Counted from the first letter of the stretch, positions 12,731 through 25,197 are shown. The stretch is DNA of 64,000 bases from Pollenia angustigena (GCA_930367215.1 OV884059.1:146876511-146940510); one strand, 5' to 3'. Made by a program: numbers and translations. The notes: a model not told the origin generated them from the letters alone.

Positions 12731-14189
12731 TGTTACGTTTCTGCTTTTTCAATGACGTTTTCGGTTTATTTCCTTTATAATAAACCTCTTGAGTTCTTTA
12801 TTGCACTTTAATAAAATAAAATAGACACAACACTTTAATTGATAACACTTATTTATTATTCACACAGCTTTATTTAGAACTTAGTCACTTCAACAACCGT
12901 AATTTACAGCTATTATTCACAACTAACTTCAATGTTTATAATTTTCTCTGCGTGATGCGTTATTGACAAAGTCTGAACTTAGAATTATCTTATGCTATCT
13001 CTTACGATTCTATTTATACTCTAGCCCAGACGTGTAGATGATACTAGTTACGCCTAGATCAGAGAACGGCTTTGTGCAATTGTAAAAAAAAATCGCATTA
13101 AATGAATAGCAACAAATACACTCACTTGCGGTCATACAATCAAACTTGGGCAACCGCAAATATTCGCTGCTGGTTTGCAGTCATTCAAATAATGCACATC
13201 GTGCTTTGTTATTTATACAATCGTTAGCTTCGTTTTTTAATAAAGATGTTTGTGTGTTCGGTGCGACAATGATTGTTTTGGTAAAGAAAAAAAAAAAAAT
13301 ACAAACAAAAAAGCCAGAAATGAAGCAATTATTACTCATGAAGACATTCAGCAGTAACTATGTAGTACAAGAAAAAAAAAAAAAATTAAATGAAACTAAA
13401 CGCACATATGTAGGTACACACAATCTCCATTGAAACAGACTTTTTTTCATCTTAAAAAGTACAGTAGTTCTGTATGTAGGTACAATGTATTCTTTTTATT
13501 TTTGTTTTTATTGTTGTTAATTTTAACAAAGCGTCTCATCGAGTGGTTTATTGTTGTTATTGTTGTTAATGTTAACAAAGCGTCTCATCGAGTGGACAAT
13601 GACTACTTGAATGCAAAAGTATAAGAATGTGTTCTTTTGAATTTACACAGTTGTGTTATATTGCGTGAGCAACAATAATGCAAATAAAGCACTTTCAATA
13701 AAAAACGAATACATGCAAAAATCAAATGTGTACGAAACGATGTAAAAATTACCAACGTTGAACTTTGTTTTGCAAACAAAGAGTGAATGTAAATTTTAGC
13801 GTACCAATAAATCAAGAAAAATTGAGATTTTGCAGTTCTCTGGTCTAGATGGCTCTAAAAAGTTCCCCTCCTAACGGTTATTTTGTTAATTAAACTTATT
13901 TTAACTTGTTGAGTTATTAGGCATCATAAACTAAGGCATACTTTTAGGCGTTACAATAAATTAAGATAACTTAATAACGAACATTCTAGTATTTACAGTG
14001 GGGTTGAAGTACAATAATGCATAACAATTTTAACATTAGATCAGTACAATAGTTTTTACACTAGAAGTGTGCATAACTTATACAATAACAATTTAAACTA
14101 ATAAAATAACTAACAAATACTAAATAACTAATCAATATAAGATAACTAATAAATTAATCTAATTCTTAACTAAATTTACTTTCGTAACA
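12731..14189. mobile_element. gypsy-type solo LTR with an internal hAT insertion
   Basis: Ends TGTTACG / CGTAACA with ATAT on both sides (4-bp duplication, as in Ty3/gypsy elements). Subtracting the internal insertion leaves about 668 bp, a normal LTR size. No internal gag-pol region lies next to it, so it is a recombined solo LTR. Confidence 0.7.
13060..13842. mobile_element. hAT element, 783 bp, inside the LTR
   Basis: Ends CAGAGAACGGC / GCAGTTCTCTG; flanks GCCTAGAT and GTCTAGAT agree at 7 of 8 bases. Holds a tandem ~50-bp duplication around 13512-13597 (AACAAAGCGTCTCATCGAGT twice). The short open frames on both strands are not recognisable. Confidence 0.75.
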
Positions 14190-15093
14190 ATATTTTCTGA
14201 GTATAGGAGGTTTAGCAACCCTGGGCGCTATCCTAAGCACTTTAGTTTAACCTTATATAGCCTATGTTCGTTAGGAGTTTTCATTCCTCATTTTGTTTAA
14301 AAAAAATCCTTAAAATCGGACCGGCAGTTCCTCTTACAAACAAAGAAACATATAAACTTTTTAGTTTTATAATATTAGTATAGATTAATTGACTTTAAAT
14401 AATTTTAAGTAAAAAGTTATTTCTCTGTAGGAAACGACAATAGTTAGACCATACAATACCTTGTACTATCGACACTAAGCATGTGCTCGTCATTGAAAAC
14501 TCACTATGGAAAGATATGGAGACTTTGGAGAATTCAACACACTAAACTGTTTTTACGTTACGCGAATTTATGTTGTGCAACCTCTTCAATTTTCAAAATA
14601 ATGGTATATATTTTTGTATAATTTAATTCAAAAATGTTTCTGTTGGAATTATCGAATAACTTCCTTAGCTAAAGTTAATTAATTTCTTGCGATCTTTTAT
14701 TTTCTGCCATTAGGGTGGTACGAACAGAGATCTGTTGTGCGATTCACTATGCTTTTTAAACCACAATTGTTTCGTTTAAAAATGTTAACCACAAAATTTA
14801 CCATTTTGCTATTCACTAGCACTTTTAACGACATCTGCTGGTGTTTAAAGCCAGATGTTTCAGTCAGCTGTTATTTTTAACAAAACAAATCGTGGTTTAT
14901 TAATAAAGTTCCCATTTTTACACTTTTTTACCCCCTTAACATTCGAATTTCAAAAATCCCGTCTTAGTGGATCGATTTGGGGAGTGACAAACGCTAGCCC
15001 AAATTTCAAGTTCCTAGGGTTAGCGGTTTGGGCTGGGCGATAATGAATGAGTCAGTCAGTCAGTCACTCATGCAACTTTTTTATATATATAGA

Positions 15094-16890
15094 TAACAGG
15101 GTGTACGGGGAAACTTTTTTTGAAGTACGGTCTACTGTACATACATTTTTTATTTAATTAAAATGTTCAATTAATAAAAAGAACTAAAGTTGTCATATGT
15201 TTGTGTCTTAAAATAATTACAAGAAATATAAATATGACTACTGTGGGCAACCGCTTATAATTAAGATTTCTACTGTACAGTTATGACGAATCAATGAATA
15301 CAGCATTAAAGTATTTATTTTGTTTGAAACACAATAATATTTTTTTTTAACAATTGTAAAATATTTTTTAGGACATTATGACGATATGACTTGATGGCAC
15401 ACCTTGTGAATCCCCCATATAATTATTTCATAGAAACAATATTTTTTAATGCTGACAAAAGTGTAGACGCTTTGTCAGCGAGGCCAACGCATAGGACACT
15501 AAACGCTTGCAGACATTTCAAACACGGCTAAATACGAAGATCACAAACAGAGAAACGTTTTTCTTAAGGTTTTGACTACACAAACAATTTAAGCGTTTGT
15601 GTTTTCCATATGTGTACCGTACAGAACAATTAACTACAGTATATAATGTTTATTTTCGAACTCTGAGTATGAGAGACTCTTTTAATCATAATATTCGGCA
15701 ACCATTCCTAACAACTTTTTCCTTACATTAACGAACTTTATTGTTATTTTTTGGAATCTTCTCAAAAATAGTTCCCCATTTTTCAGTAAATTTTCTTCAA
15801 CTTAACTACAGTCTTTTACCTTTCAAAAAAAGTTTTTACCCATTAATGTTAAAGTAATATAACTTCTTACATTTATTTAATTGAAAATAAAAAACACATT
15901 CACAAAAATCCACTCTAACAAGAAAACAAAATTTTTTTTATAAAAGTAATAGACTTCTTATGAAGTCAAATCGTGTCTTGTTTAATGTGTCCGCGCACCA
16001 CGTCTTGCATGTAGTACTTTGTAGCTGGATTGTTCAGTCGAGTTCTCACATTAACGGAAGCAACAATTATTTGTCATTAAAGTCATAAACACATTTTATG
16101 ACACCACTTAAACGTTTTTATTTCTATTATTAATATTTATTACTTATTGCAACAGCAACAACAATAAGAATAACACCAACAATATCTTAATAATTGTATT
16201 GTTATTGTGTGCAGTTTTGGTAGAGTGTCTTGGAGTTGTTGTCACTTGTTTATGTCATGATCTTTTTAATATTTGATTGTTAATGGCAGGGCACAGCACC
16301 GCAATTAGACACGATTAGCTGTATAAAATTCTAACAGTTGTGAGTTTTATTATATTTGAAGAAAAAAACATTACATGGAATTATTGGATTTTTAAGAAAA
16401 TTGCTAAGCTAATTTTTTATTCACCTGAAAAAAAAAGTTGAATACTTTTTTAAATGGAATTTTTGCGGGGATTTACATTAAAGAATGTTTCAAGAATGTT
16501 TGTTTTCTTATTAGAGGAGATTAATTGAGTTTTTGAAACTTTATTAAAAGTGTATCTAATTGTTAGTAATGGGTTATCGTTAAACAGTTTGAAAAATAGC
16601 ACATGTCGAAAGTTCGGGAGAATAAAGAATTAAAATGAAATTACATGAAAAACTATATTTAAATATGAATTGATATTTAAATAGAATTGGCGAAATTGGA
16701 CATAATTCAAAATAAATATAATAGTTTAAGTAGTGTACAGTGAAAAGGGAAAGTGGTAAAATTCTTAAGAGTATCGTTGGTTTTTTTTCGAAAGGAAAGT
16801 TCGTTGCTTAACTCTTTTTAATACAGGGGATTACTTTTGAGTTAAAGTATTAACTTTGGAATAAATTTCATGTTCGTGTCTTAAGTCTTT
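15094..16890. other. intron; fragment of a repeat also at 46390-46500
   Basis: Around 15545-15663 the sequence (CACAAACAGAGAAACGTTTT, later TGTTTATTTTCGAAC) matches the right part of the element at 45631-46498. The rest shows nothing recognisable. Confidence 0.5.
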
Positions 16891-16922
16891 CAAGGGTGCT
16901 TCAACCAAACGCACGATTTTAA

Positions 16923-18474
16923 TCTATATATATACAAATAAGTTGCATTGTGTTAGTAATTTGTGTTCTCTGTAATTTTGTTTCTGCAAAGTTAATGTGG
17001 AAGGTGACGTCAATACCAACGTTTTTATGTATCAACGGTCTTCAAATGTGTATTGGTTCATGAGTTATAGCCATTTTAGTGAACACTGAATTCATTCTGA
17101 AACATGTATTTTTTTTTGCATGGCAATTTTTCGAATTCGACTTAATATTTTGAAAAACTGAAACTCAATTAGTTTTTAAATTCATTACAATTCGATTTTA
17201 ATCAAACCATTACTTTAATTTAGCTACTTAGGTTTTGTAAATCACATCTTCATAAGTTATAGCCATTTAAGTGAACACTGCTTTCATTTCGAAACATGTA
17301 TTTTTTCGTACATGAAAATTTTGCAAATTTAAGTTAATATTTTGGAGACTGAAAGGCGTCTTCTGGCATTGCAGCCACTTTGTTAGATGGTGGTCGCAAA
17401 GCACATTCTGCTTTGAAATTGCCATTGAAGTACTAAGTTAATGAAACTCCCACATGTAACGTTTCTAAAACATCTGGAACGGCAAAATTATTGAAACGTT
17501 GCGGTATCATTATTTGGGATGAATGTATTATGGCGAATAAGAAATCTGTTGAAGCATTGGAAAGAACAATGAAAGACCTTCGAGTAATTCAGAGTTGTTT
17601 GATGATGCCTAGATTTTATAGAGCGACAGCTGCTGATGAAATTAACGCTTGCTTAAAGTCTTCATGCTTATGGAGATTTGTAAAAACATTGAAACTCACT
17701 ACTAACGTTCGTGTTCAGTTCCAGAATGATCCATCTGCTGATAAGTTCTCTAAGCAATTGCTGAAAATTGGGAATGGTGCAATGCCTGTTAATGACTCTG
17801 AATTGATAACATTGCCACATGATTTTTGCCATTTCGTACAGTCAAAAGACGAATTGATTGAACGTGTGTTCCCTAGCATAGCACAAAAATATACATGCCG
17901 TACATGGTTGACATGTGACAGAGCAATTTTAGCGGCAAAGAACAAAGATGTTAGTGAATTAAATATGGCTATACAATCAAAGATTCCTGGCGAATTGGTT
18001 TCGTACAAGTCTGTGGATACTGCTACCAATGTAGAAGATGTTGAGAATTATCCAACAGAATTTTTAAATTCGTTGGATTTACCAGGATTGCCTCCGCATA
18101 ATCTCCAATTAAAAATTGGAGTCACTATTATTTTCCTTCGCAATATCAATCAACCCCGTTTATGTCATGACACAAGACTTGATATTAAAAGGTTGATGGC
18201 TTATGTAATTGAATCTACTATTTTAACTCATTATCATTAGGAATTTGTGAATTGAACTTAGAGTATCCAGTTTTCTCACATGGGCAGTTAAATGTAGCCT
18301 GTTCGCGCGTTGGCAAACCATCGGTTTTGTATATTTACACCGAAAATGGAAAAATAAGAAATGTTGTGCACCACAGAGCATTTCAATAAAAACAATTTAT
18401 CACTGATTTAAATGAATTCGAATTGATTTCTTATTTTCTTTTTTTGCACTACGAAGTGTGCAGTGGTTCGCTAG
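16923..18474 (+). mobile_element. Helitron, 1552 bp, with partial helicase
   Basis: Starts TCTATATATATACAAATAAG and ends with a short hairpin (CACT/AGTG at 18447-18458) followed by CTAG at 18471-18474. It is flanked by A and T. Its 5' ~130 bases match those of the Helitron at 32743. Joining the flanks restores the interrupted mariner exactly. Confidence 0.88.
17350..18390 (+). pseudogene. Helitron Pif1-like helicase, C-terminal part
   Basis: Helitrons encode a RepHel protein that nicks and unwinds the element for rolling-circle transposition. Here the HUH nuclease part is absent. Weak frames at 17355-17450 read TLLDGGRKAHSALKLPL. A 249-codon frame (17491-18240) has IIWDECIMANKKSVEALERT (Walker B WDE), TTNVRVQF, FPSIAQ and LKIGVTIIFLRNIN. 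After a frameshift and loss of the segment between, SHGQLNVACSRVGKPSVLYI appears (about 18278-18340), the conserved C-terminal motif. The reading frame is broken at least twice, so no active protein is expected. Confidence 0.88.
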
Positions 18475-20104
18475 TTGTAAATTTCAGAGAATTATCTTAA
18501 TATTTTTTATTATAATAATAATATAATATTTTATATAATAATATTATGACTGAAACAAAATATCGGCTAAATGCTCGCCACGACATAATTGAGGTTCAAT
18601 GTCGTTAATGTGCCGATTTATCTCATCCTTTAGCTCTTGACTTATTCTTGGCTTATTGATATACACTTTTTCCTTTAAATATTCCCAAAGAAAGAAAGAA
18701 GTCCAATGATGTCAAATAACATGAACGTGACGACAAATTAGCATCGCCCCGACGTGAGATGACACGGCTATTGAATTTCTTGCACAAAAGAGTAATTGTT
18801 TCGTTGGCTGTGTGGCAAACTACACCATCTTGTTAGAACCACACATCGTCCAAGTCCATATTCTCAATTTCTGGTCACAAGAAGCCCGCTATCATCTCGC
18901 GATAATAAGGCTGATGACACCGCGAGCCCATAAACCGCACCAAACAGTCATGCACAGGTGTTTTCACAATTCTTACAGAACCGGTTTGCAGAAATTTGCG
19001 CACAATTCTCCCGATTGTATACACATTTGGTCGAATATGCTGACTAAAAAAAACACGAAGTGCACGAAATGCATTTTGATTCGAAGACCCATTTTCGTTA
19101 ATTGGCTTCAACAATCTTAACGTGGTGCTTAATTGTGTAACACTCCATGGTTGAATTTGACAAACACTAAAACAAAGAAATGTCAAATTAAGTTGGGCAA
19201 AAAACTTGACGTTAAGGTTTGACTCACAATTAACATCGTGCATTATGGTGGACCACGTTAAATTTCAAGAGAAACAATGACGAAATTCCTTTTTTAGGTC
19301 TATTCCCTTTACTTTAGAGGAAGGTGTGGTACGTCTATTAATATTAATAAGAGAAATGCACCGTGCGTATGTTTTGCCGATGACTGCCTAAAAGAGATAT
19401 TTATTTCTGAAGTCTTTTTTTCGAACAATAACACAGTTTATTTCTTAAGCTTTTTGCTTAAAATAAAAATGTTTATTTTCATTCAAAACAAAATCTAATT
19501 TTAAAACTTGTTTTTTGTTTAGATGTTTAAAGCCGGGATGTAACGAATTCCGATACCGATATAACGGCGATACTTCAGATTTTCCGATATAGCGGTATCG
19601 GCGATACTTTTCTATCGATGCGACGATACTTTTTATATATATAATTTTTTTTTTTGAGTATTTTTGGACAAACAAGTTAATTTTCAATTCTTATTTATTG
19701 CATAGCAACTTAGAGAAATAACACATTTAAAAGCAGAGCATAAAACTAAAACAGAATAATGAAAATATTTCATATAATATTTGAATCAACGGATATGGAG
19801 AATAGCCCTAAAACTTAGCGGCTGACTTAGCATTAGATATCAATAAAAGATTTGAGGCTTTTTAAAATAATGAAACCTATTGTGTATCTACAATTCTTGA
19901 CCCTCAATACAATGCTCGAATATTTCAAAGACAATCGACATCAATCAAAACGAAAAACGTCTTATTTGTCTCCGCAGTCCGAAAAAGTTGAAAGCACACG
20001 GTCACTCTTACAGGTGGTACAAGTTCTAATAAAGCTAAAAGAACTGGCCTTTGAAGCGTTTGTAAACAATTTATAAAAGAATCCGAGGAGGATGACCCTC
20101 CTGG

Positions 20105-20366
20105 CATCCTTTGCTGTGATACTGCTAAAGAAAAAGTCGAAAGATACCTTCTAATATTTCTAGAGACCTAGATCCAATTGTTTATGGACGCAATGACCTG
20201 TTATACCCAAACTTAAAAAATATTGCAGAATTTTTAAGTTTTGAAATAAGATCTATCGCATCTGACAGACTATTTTTCACTGCAGGTCTGGCTCAAACGG
20301 ACTTGCGAAATCGCCTATCTCCGCAAAAGCTGAGAATACTTTGTTTTTTAAACCAAAAACCTTATT
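20105..20366 (+). pseudogene. hAT transposase, C-terminal dimerisation domain remnant
   Basis: After shifting frame, the region reads KNIAEFLSFEIRSIASDRLF, then FTAGLAQTDLRNRLSPQKLR and ILCFL. This is the hAT C-terminal (Dimer_Tnp_hAT) signature, usually SERLFS-x-AG-x-x-x-x-x-x-RNRL. The upstream transposase is unrecognisable. Confidence 0.8.
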
Positions 20367-20376
20367 AATGTCAATC

Positions 20377-21754
20377 TATATGAGGAGCAGCAGAACAAAA
20401 CGTACTTTTTCACACATTTTTGGGAAATTTACGTTTATTTATTTCGACTCCTTAAAAAAATGCATGAACCTGGAAATGGAAACAAGTTTTTTGCTTACCA
20501 AAAGTTGAATGAAACTGCCATAAGTCAACACATTAAATGTCGAGCATGGTTAATATTAAACCAAGTTTATATCGAAAAAAGTACGTTTTGTTAAATAAAA
20601 AATGAAAAAAGTACGTTTTGTTTAAAAAAGTAGCAAAAATAAAGTTTTGGTGTGCGTTTTTTTAAACAGCAATATGTGCGTTCATTTACTTTTCCAGTAA
20701 AATCCAGTAGGTGAGTAATATAAAAATTTTACAAATTTATGTGTACGCAAACGCATTTCAGTAAAATCCAGTACAAAATTTGTACAAATTTTGGGGTTAA
20801 CGAACGCAGCTAATATTTTGACTGAATATTTTTAAACCTGAACCATTATAGTAAAAACAAGTAAGAAAGTACAGTCGGTCAAGCCCGACCATATGATACC
20901 CTACACCACAGCATTTAAAAACACATCATGCTTATGTGTCCATATAAATATGGATTTATCTATGTTTATAAACTTCATGAAAATTGGTTTGAAAGTTTGT
21001 GAGAGGCAGAAATTGCCCCCTACCTCCCCTTGTGGTCCTGTTTTTGAAAAACTGTAAAGCTAATGTGTCCCTATACATATGGATCTATCTATGTTTTAAA
21101 TTTCATTAAAATCGGTTTGAGAGGCAGAAATTGCCCCTATCTCCCTTCGTGGTCCTATTTTTAAAAAAATGCATACATTCTGTGTCCATATAGATATGGT
21201 TCCATCTATGTTTTAAATTTCGTTGAAATGGGTTTGATAGTTTCTGAGAGGAAGAAATTTCCTCCTATCTTCCCTCGTGGTCCTACGATTCGGCCCATTT
21301 TCAATAGGCTTGGTTCTTGTGCCACTAAGAACCTATGACCCAATTTTCATCAAATTATCTCAAAAATTATCAACCTGTACTTTGCGCACAAGCTTACATG
21401 GACAGCCAGCCTGCCAGCCAGCCGGACGGACATCGTTAGTTCGGGTCAGAAAGTGATTCTAAGACGATCGGTATAGTTTAAGGTGGGTCCAGGACCAATA
21501 TTTTAAGGCGTTACATACATCAGCACAAATGCATAATACCCTCTCTACTATTGTGGTGTGGGTATAAAAATAAGGAAAATTAAATTTTTATAATTTTATT
21601 TTAAATTAAATAGAAAACTAAACACTTCTTTTTTTATAATTTTTGCTAACTGGATTTTTTCTTAAAGATTTCCACCTAAATATTATAAAAATATCAAAAA
21701 ACCAATTTGTCAAAAAATGCGAAAAAGTACTTTTGTTCTGCGGCTCCTCATATA
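20377..21754. mobile_element. TIR element nested in the hAT element
   Basis: TATATGAGGAGCAGCAGAAC at 20377 is mirrored by GTTCTGCGGCTCCTCATATA ending at 21754, and the match continues inward (GTACTTTTTC). No transposase seen; it interrupts the host just after the hAT dimerisation domain. Confidence 0.65.
20861..21566. repeat. interspersed repeat with terminal hairpin GTCGGTCAAGCCCGAC
   Basis: Starts GTAAGAAAGTACAGTCGGTC and ends near GTGTGGGTATAAAAATAAGG. Holds three ~120-base internal units (each with 'GAGAGGCAGAAATT'-like and 'GTGGTCCT' words near 21000, 21120 and 21245). Widespread in fly genomes as far as I recall; its class is not clear. Confidence 0.5.
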
Positions 21755-22373
21755 ATAAAAAAATGAAATGTTGTGTGTTGCTGATCGCATAACTTAAGAA
21801 CGGCTTGACCGATTTGGACGATTTCTTTAAAATGATCGCCATGGTACAACTTAGGTTTTTACGGAAAGAAAATTTTGCCCGCCCACTTTTTTCGATTTAC
21901 CTAAAATCAGAAAACGGTTCCATCGATTTGACTAATTTTTCTTTCAAATGTTCGTATTAATCCATTTTAAGTTTTTATCGAAAGAAACATTTACCACGCC
22001 TACTTTTACGCCCACTTGTTCTATTATTTGACCGATTTTTTCTTTAAAATAATCGCTTTGATCCACTTTTTAGATTTATCTAAAATCAGAAAACGGCTCA
22101 ACGATCATTAGTAATCAGCTACCGACCGAAGCCATAATTAAATAATTAATTAAATTCTTACGCTGTTATTTTTGTAAAAGAAATTATTTTTTGTTTGTTA
22201 ATTTTATCATGATTTAAAATTTTGTTTTTTGATACATAATTTTGAATAAAAAAAAAAAATTACTCTACTTGAATTTTGTTAATTTTAACATAAATTTTAA
22301 TTGAATATGTACATCGGTATCGGTATTGATATCGGTGATATTTCATTTTGAAAGGCGTATCGTTACATCCCTT

Positions 22374-23874
22374 TTTTAAAGTGAACAGTCAGTTTTAAGT
22401 CGTTTCTTCAAGTTTCTTAGTTAAGAAAATTACGTGTATTAAATCTTTTTATTTTCGGAAAAACTAAGACAGTTTGATCTTTCTCCAAAAAAAAAAAAAA
22501 AAAAAAAAATAAATCAACTTTGTGTTTTAAGCCTATCCACCAAAGAGTCAATATAAGAACGTGACTTCAAATTTTTTTATTTCGCACGCTCACAAGAAAA
22601 ACAAATATATTTATGAACGACGAATATTTAAACACTTGCGATTACGCACATTTATCAACACAATGTTATATTGGAAACACGTTCACTCTCTCACGCGTGA
22701 ATACTATTTGAAGTAATTAAAATAATTTATGAATGAAGGGAAGCGGACTTAAAATTTCTCTTTGCAGCCGTACCTTAGCAAGAGCGGAAGGAGAAACGTT
22801 TTCTTCTGCCTAGTTTTTACGCTGATATATCAAACATAAACAAAAGCGTCAATGTCACGTCGCAGTAGTGTTAACGTTGGCGATAAAACCGCTAAATTAA
22901 CACAAATATTGCTAGATTACCATTATTTATTAACAAAAGCGGCCAACTTCACTATTCAATGCGCTGTCAAAACTGGATGTTCTAATTGCATAGCGTTGAC
23001 GCCGCTCTATTTCGGGAAGCTTCATACAAATTGTATGAGCGTGACAATTTTTGACAACTACACGAAAATAATTATTTACTTAATCACCAGAACATATGGC
23101 TTGAACCAAGAAAACTTTGCACATTCTCGTCTTGGTTTAGGCATAAAGTTATGACTCAAAGCGAACTAAAATTTACTTAAATACAGCAAAAAAAAAAAAA
23201 AATATTTGTTATAGTTACATACCAAGTTTTCGTTGCTTATGGCCAATTATAATGCAGCTTGATTTCAGAAATATCTTGCTTATTGTTATTATAACAAGAT
23301 ACTTTTGTATTTCTTGAAATTTTGATCATGAGAAAATGTTTCTTTTTTTAGAAATATTTTTATTTGTCAGTCGAAAGTTCGGTTTCTAAATCTTTTCTGA
23401 AAAAAGAAAGGTTTTAAGCTTGAGTCTTAGGTTTTCTACAAAAGGTAATTACGTAATATCAAGTTCGTTTCCGAAGTCTTACAATAATATTAAAGTTTGT
23501 TTCTTAAGTTTTTGGGTTAAACAAAATTTTCAAGTTAGAAAAACGTATGTGCCTTAAGTCTTTTTCCCAAATATTGGTTTGTGTCTTAAGTCTTTTAAAA
23601 ACCCTAAATAACAGTTACAAACAAGTTTCTGTCTTAAGTCTTATACAAAAAAAAAAATAAGTTTTTGTCTTGAATCTTTTAATAAAAATAAGAATGTGTC
23701 TTAAATCTTTTGAATTAAAACATCTCACAAAAGTCATGATTTAATTAAATTTCTCTTGCTTTCAGCCTTCTTTTCAAATTTGTATCTTTTAAATTATTAC
23801 TAACCTCCATCTAATAAATATTTTAATTAATTTTTGTTGTCTTTTAAATATTTTATTATCTTTTTCTTTTCCAG
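22374..23874. other. intron; array of a degenerate 16-base motif at 23381-23712
   Basis: No gene. From 23381 a motif like GTGTCTTAAGTCTTTT recurs about nine times at 30-50-base steps, clearest at 23549, 23581, 23632, 23667 and 23697. It also occurs once at 16877. The 100-codon frame at 22852-23154 has no recognisable domain. Confidence 0.55.
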
Positions 23875-23994
23875 GTCGGTCATATAAAAACTAAAAATAA
23901 TGAATACTACATTGAGCCATCAAAACATCATACAGCCCACAACACTAACGGACATCCGCATGTTGTATTTCAAAGATCGTCTGTTAAGGAAAAG
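23875..23994 (+). CDS. ADAMTS exon C: propeptide, 40 codons
   Basis: A 120-base phase 0-0 exon between TTTTCCAG and GTAATT. It reads VGHIKTKNNEYYIEPSKHH, then NGHPHVVFQRS and VKEK. It continues STCRGL of the previous exon exactly as propeptides do (CxGL-x-G-x-I then a Y-x-IEP motif). It is far from both neighbours (12.3 kb and 18.3 kb), so it would be easily missed by automatic gene models. Confidence 0.85.
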
Positions 23995-24118
23995 GTAATT
24001 ACACAAATTTACATTAAAATTAAAAAAGAGAAACAGCAAAACAAGCACACGCACACACACACAACCAGACAAGTAAAGAGTTTTTTAAGAAGAAAAAAAG
24101 TTTAGGTGGGCTCCGTGA

Positions 24119-24166
24119 TTGTGAATGGATGAATGAATAAATAAATGAATGAATGGATGGATGATG
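24119..24166. repeat. (ATGA)n/(ATGG)n microsatellite
   Basis: Imperfect tetranucleotide run GGATGAATGAATAAATAAAT onward, just after ADAMTS exon C. A similar ATGA run opens the intron at 42490. Confidence 0.8.
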
Positions 24167-24509
24167 GAAAAAATTGCTAGCAAGAAAATAAAAAGGCAGG
24201 AAGGTTGACAGACTTAGCAGAAATAAACGAGCAAACGGACAGACAGACGACAAAATACCGGAGACCAAAAACAACCAGACTAAATTGGCAGACAAATTGC
24301 AACAACCCACTACAGAAAAATAAAGTAAATAAAGCAAAAAAAAAAATACATTTGTCCGAAATGCAAGTTAAGAAAATGTTCAACGTTAAAATAAAATAAA
24401 TTGTCAACACTAACATGCAAATAAGATGAGGAAAAAATATAATAATATTATGCCAAGATTTTTGTAATACACAGAGAGAAAATACATATTTTCGAAAGTT
24501 GAAAAAATG

Positions 24510-24725
24510 TTTTTTTTTTTTAATTTCAAAAGATTTTGTTATTCGTGCTTAATTCCCAGTTTTTATTCTTGACAAAAACACTTGAAATTTATTGTTGATA
24601 GGATAAGCTATTCCTATGCGCATTTCACTGGTTGCTTAGGCCAGATCATCAGGAAACTTCATCCATAAAGATTTTAGAAAAACTAAAGATATTAAACCAA
24701 ATAAAACTGTTAAACGTATACAAAA
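24510..24725 (-). mobile_element. Penelope-like repeat fragment, copy 1
   Basis: Shares ~210 bases with copies at 28050-29150; same words in the same order (TTCGTGCTTAATTCCCAG, CACTTGAAATTTATTGTTGA, the hammerhead-like block, AATAAAACTGTTAAACGTAT). No reverse transcriptase is present. The Penelope assignment rests on the hammerhead-like motif only. Confidence 0.55.
24601..24664 (-). ncRNA. hammerhead-ribozyme-like motif, copy 1
   Basis: On - the order is GGAT..GTTTC (stem I), CTGATGA (core), T-CTGG..CCAG-T (stem II, with a U-U pair next to the core), GAA, ATGCGCAT (palindromic stem III), A (expected cleavage site after UA), GGAAT..ATCC (stem I). This is type I topology with a very short stem III, as described for ribozymes of Penelope-like elements. 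Confidence 0.55.
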
Positions 24726-25197
24726 AAAAATCAAAATATCGTTGCTTACACAATTCCATAGGCATCCAGATTAAACATGGTCCAGTCAAAATAATACTAA
24801 TTTAAGAAATTTATTGGTGAAAAAGAAACAAATTTCTGTTATTTGTTTAAAAAAAGAACGCTAGAACTAGATGCAGTTGGTCTCGCAGCTTTTTCGCATG
24901 AGCATTATTTTTTTAAGTTAAAGTCAAAGAGTTACTTATATAAATGTTCAATTCATTCTATATTATTTACTTATGCCGAAAATTTCTATTAATCAAAGAG
25001 TTTTTGGCGAACGGTTTGTCTTCGAAATCACTTAAATATGTTAACTCTGATTTTTTAAATATATTAAATTCGATGTTGAATTCCATGCAATTTTAAGAAT
25101 GCAGAGTTCAAAGTGCTAGGTTAGGTTAAAATGGCAGTCAGTACTCAAATGATACACTTAGAATTGTGATGCCATGGAGTTTCACTAAACAGAACTC

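Larger units (their letters stand above)
12344..15093 (-). mobile_element. Helitron, interrupted by a gypsy solo LTR
   Basis: Read on -, it starts TCTATATATATAAAAAAG after an A (15093) and ends CTAG before a T (12347-12344), with a GC-rich end (GCGGCGGGCTACGGCTAG). These are the Helitron termini (5' TC, 3' CTRR, insertion between A and T). No Rep/helicase coding sequence is left. Confidence 0.65.
16891..19258 (-). mobile_element. mariner/IS630-type transposon, decayed, split by a Helitron
   Basis: On - the right part (19258-18475) begins GTGGTCCACCATAATGCACG and is ~80% alike by eye to the copy at 44282-45354. It contains QLSTTLRLLKP and NQNAFRALRVFF, with only remnants of the DDE transposase. 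The end of the element (ATCGTGCGTTTGGTTGAAGC, then ACCCTT) lies beyond the Helitron at 16922-16891. Confidence 0.8.
19533..22373 (+). mobile_element. hAT transposon (2.84 kb) containing nested insertions
   Basis: Termini (CC/AA)GGGATGTAACGA, with TCGTTACATCCC on the right; flanks GTTTAAAG / TTTTAAAG (7 of 8). Subterminal CGATATCGG-type motifs are present at both ends. Carries a hAT transposase remnant, a nested TIR element (20377-21754) and a repeat fragment (21775-22105) related to 57450-57830. The same family is at 35160-36768. Confidence 0.8.

Noticed and set aside
22852..23154. 100-codon open frame on +
   Set aside because: No recognisable domain, no TATA/Inr context and no homologous copy in the window; could be chance.
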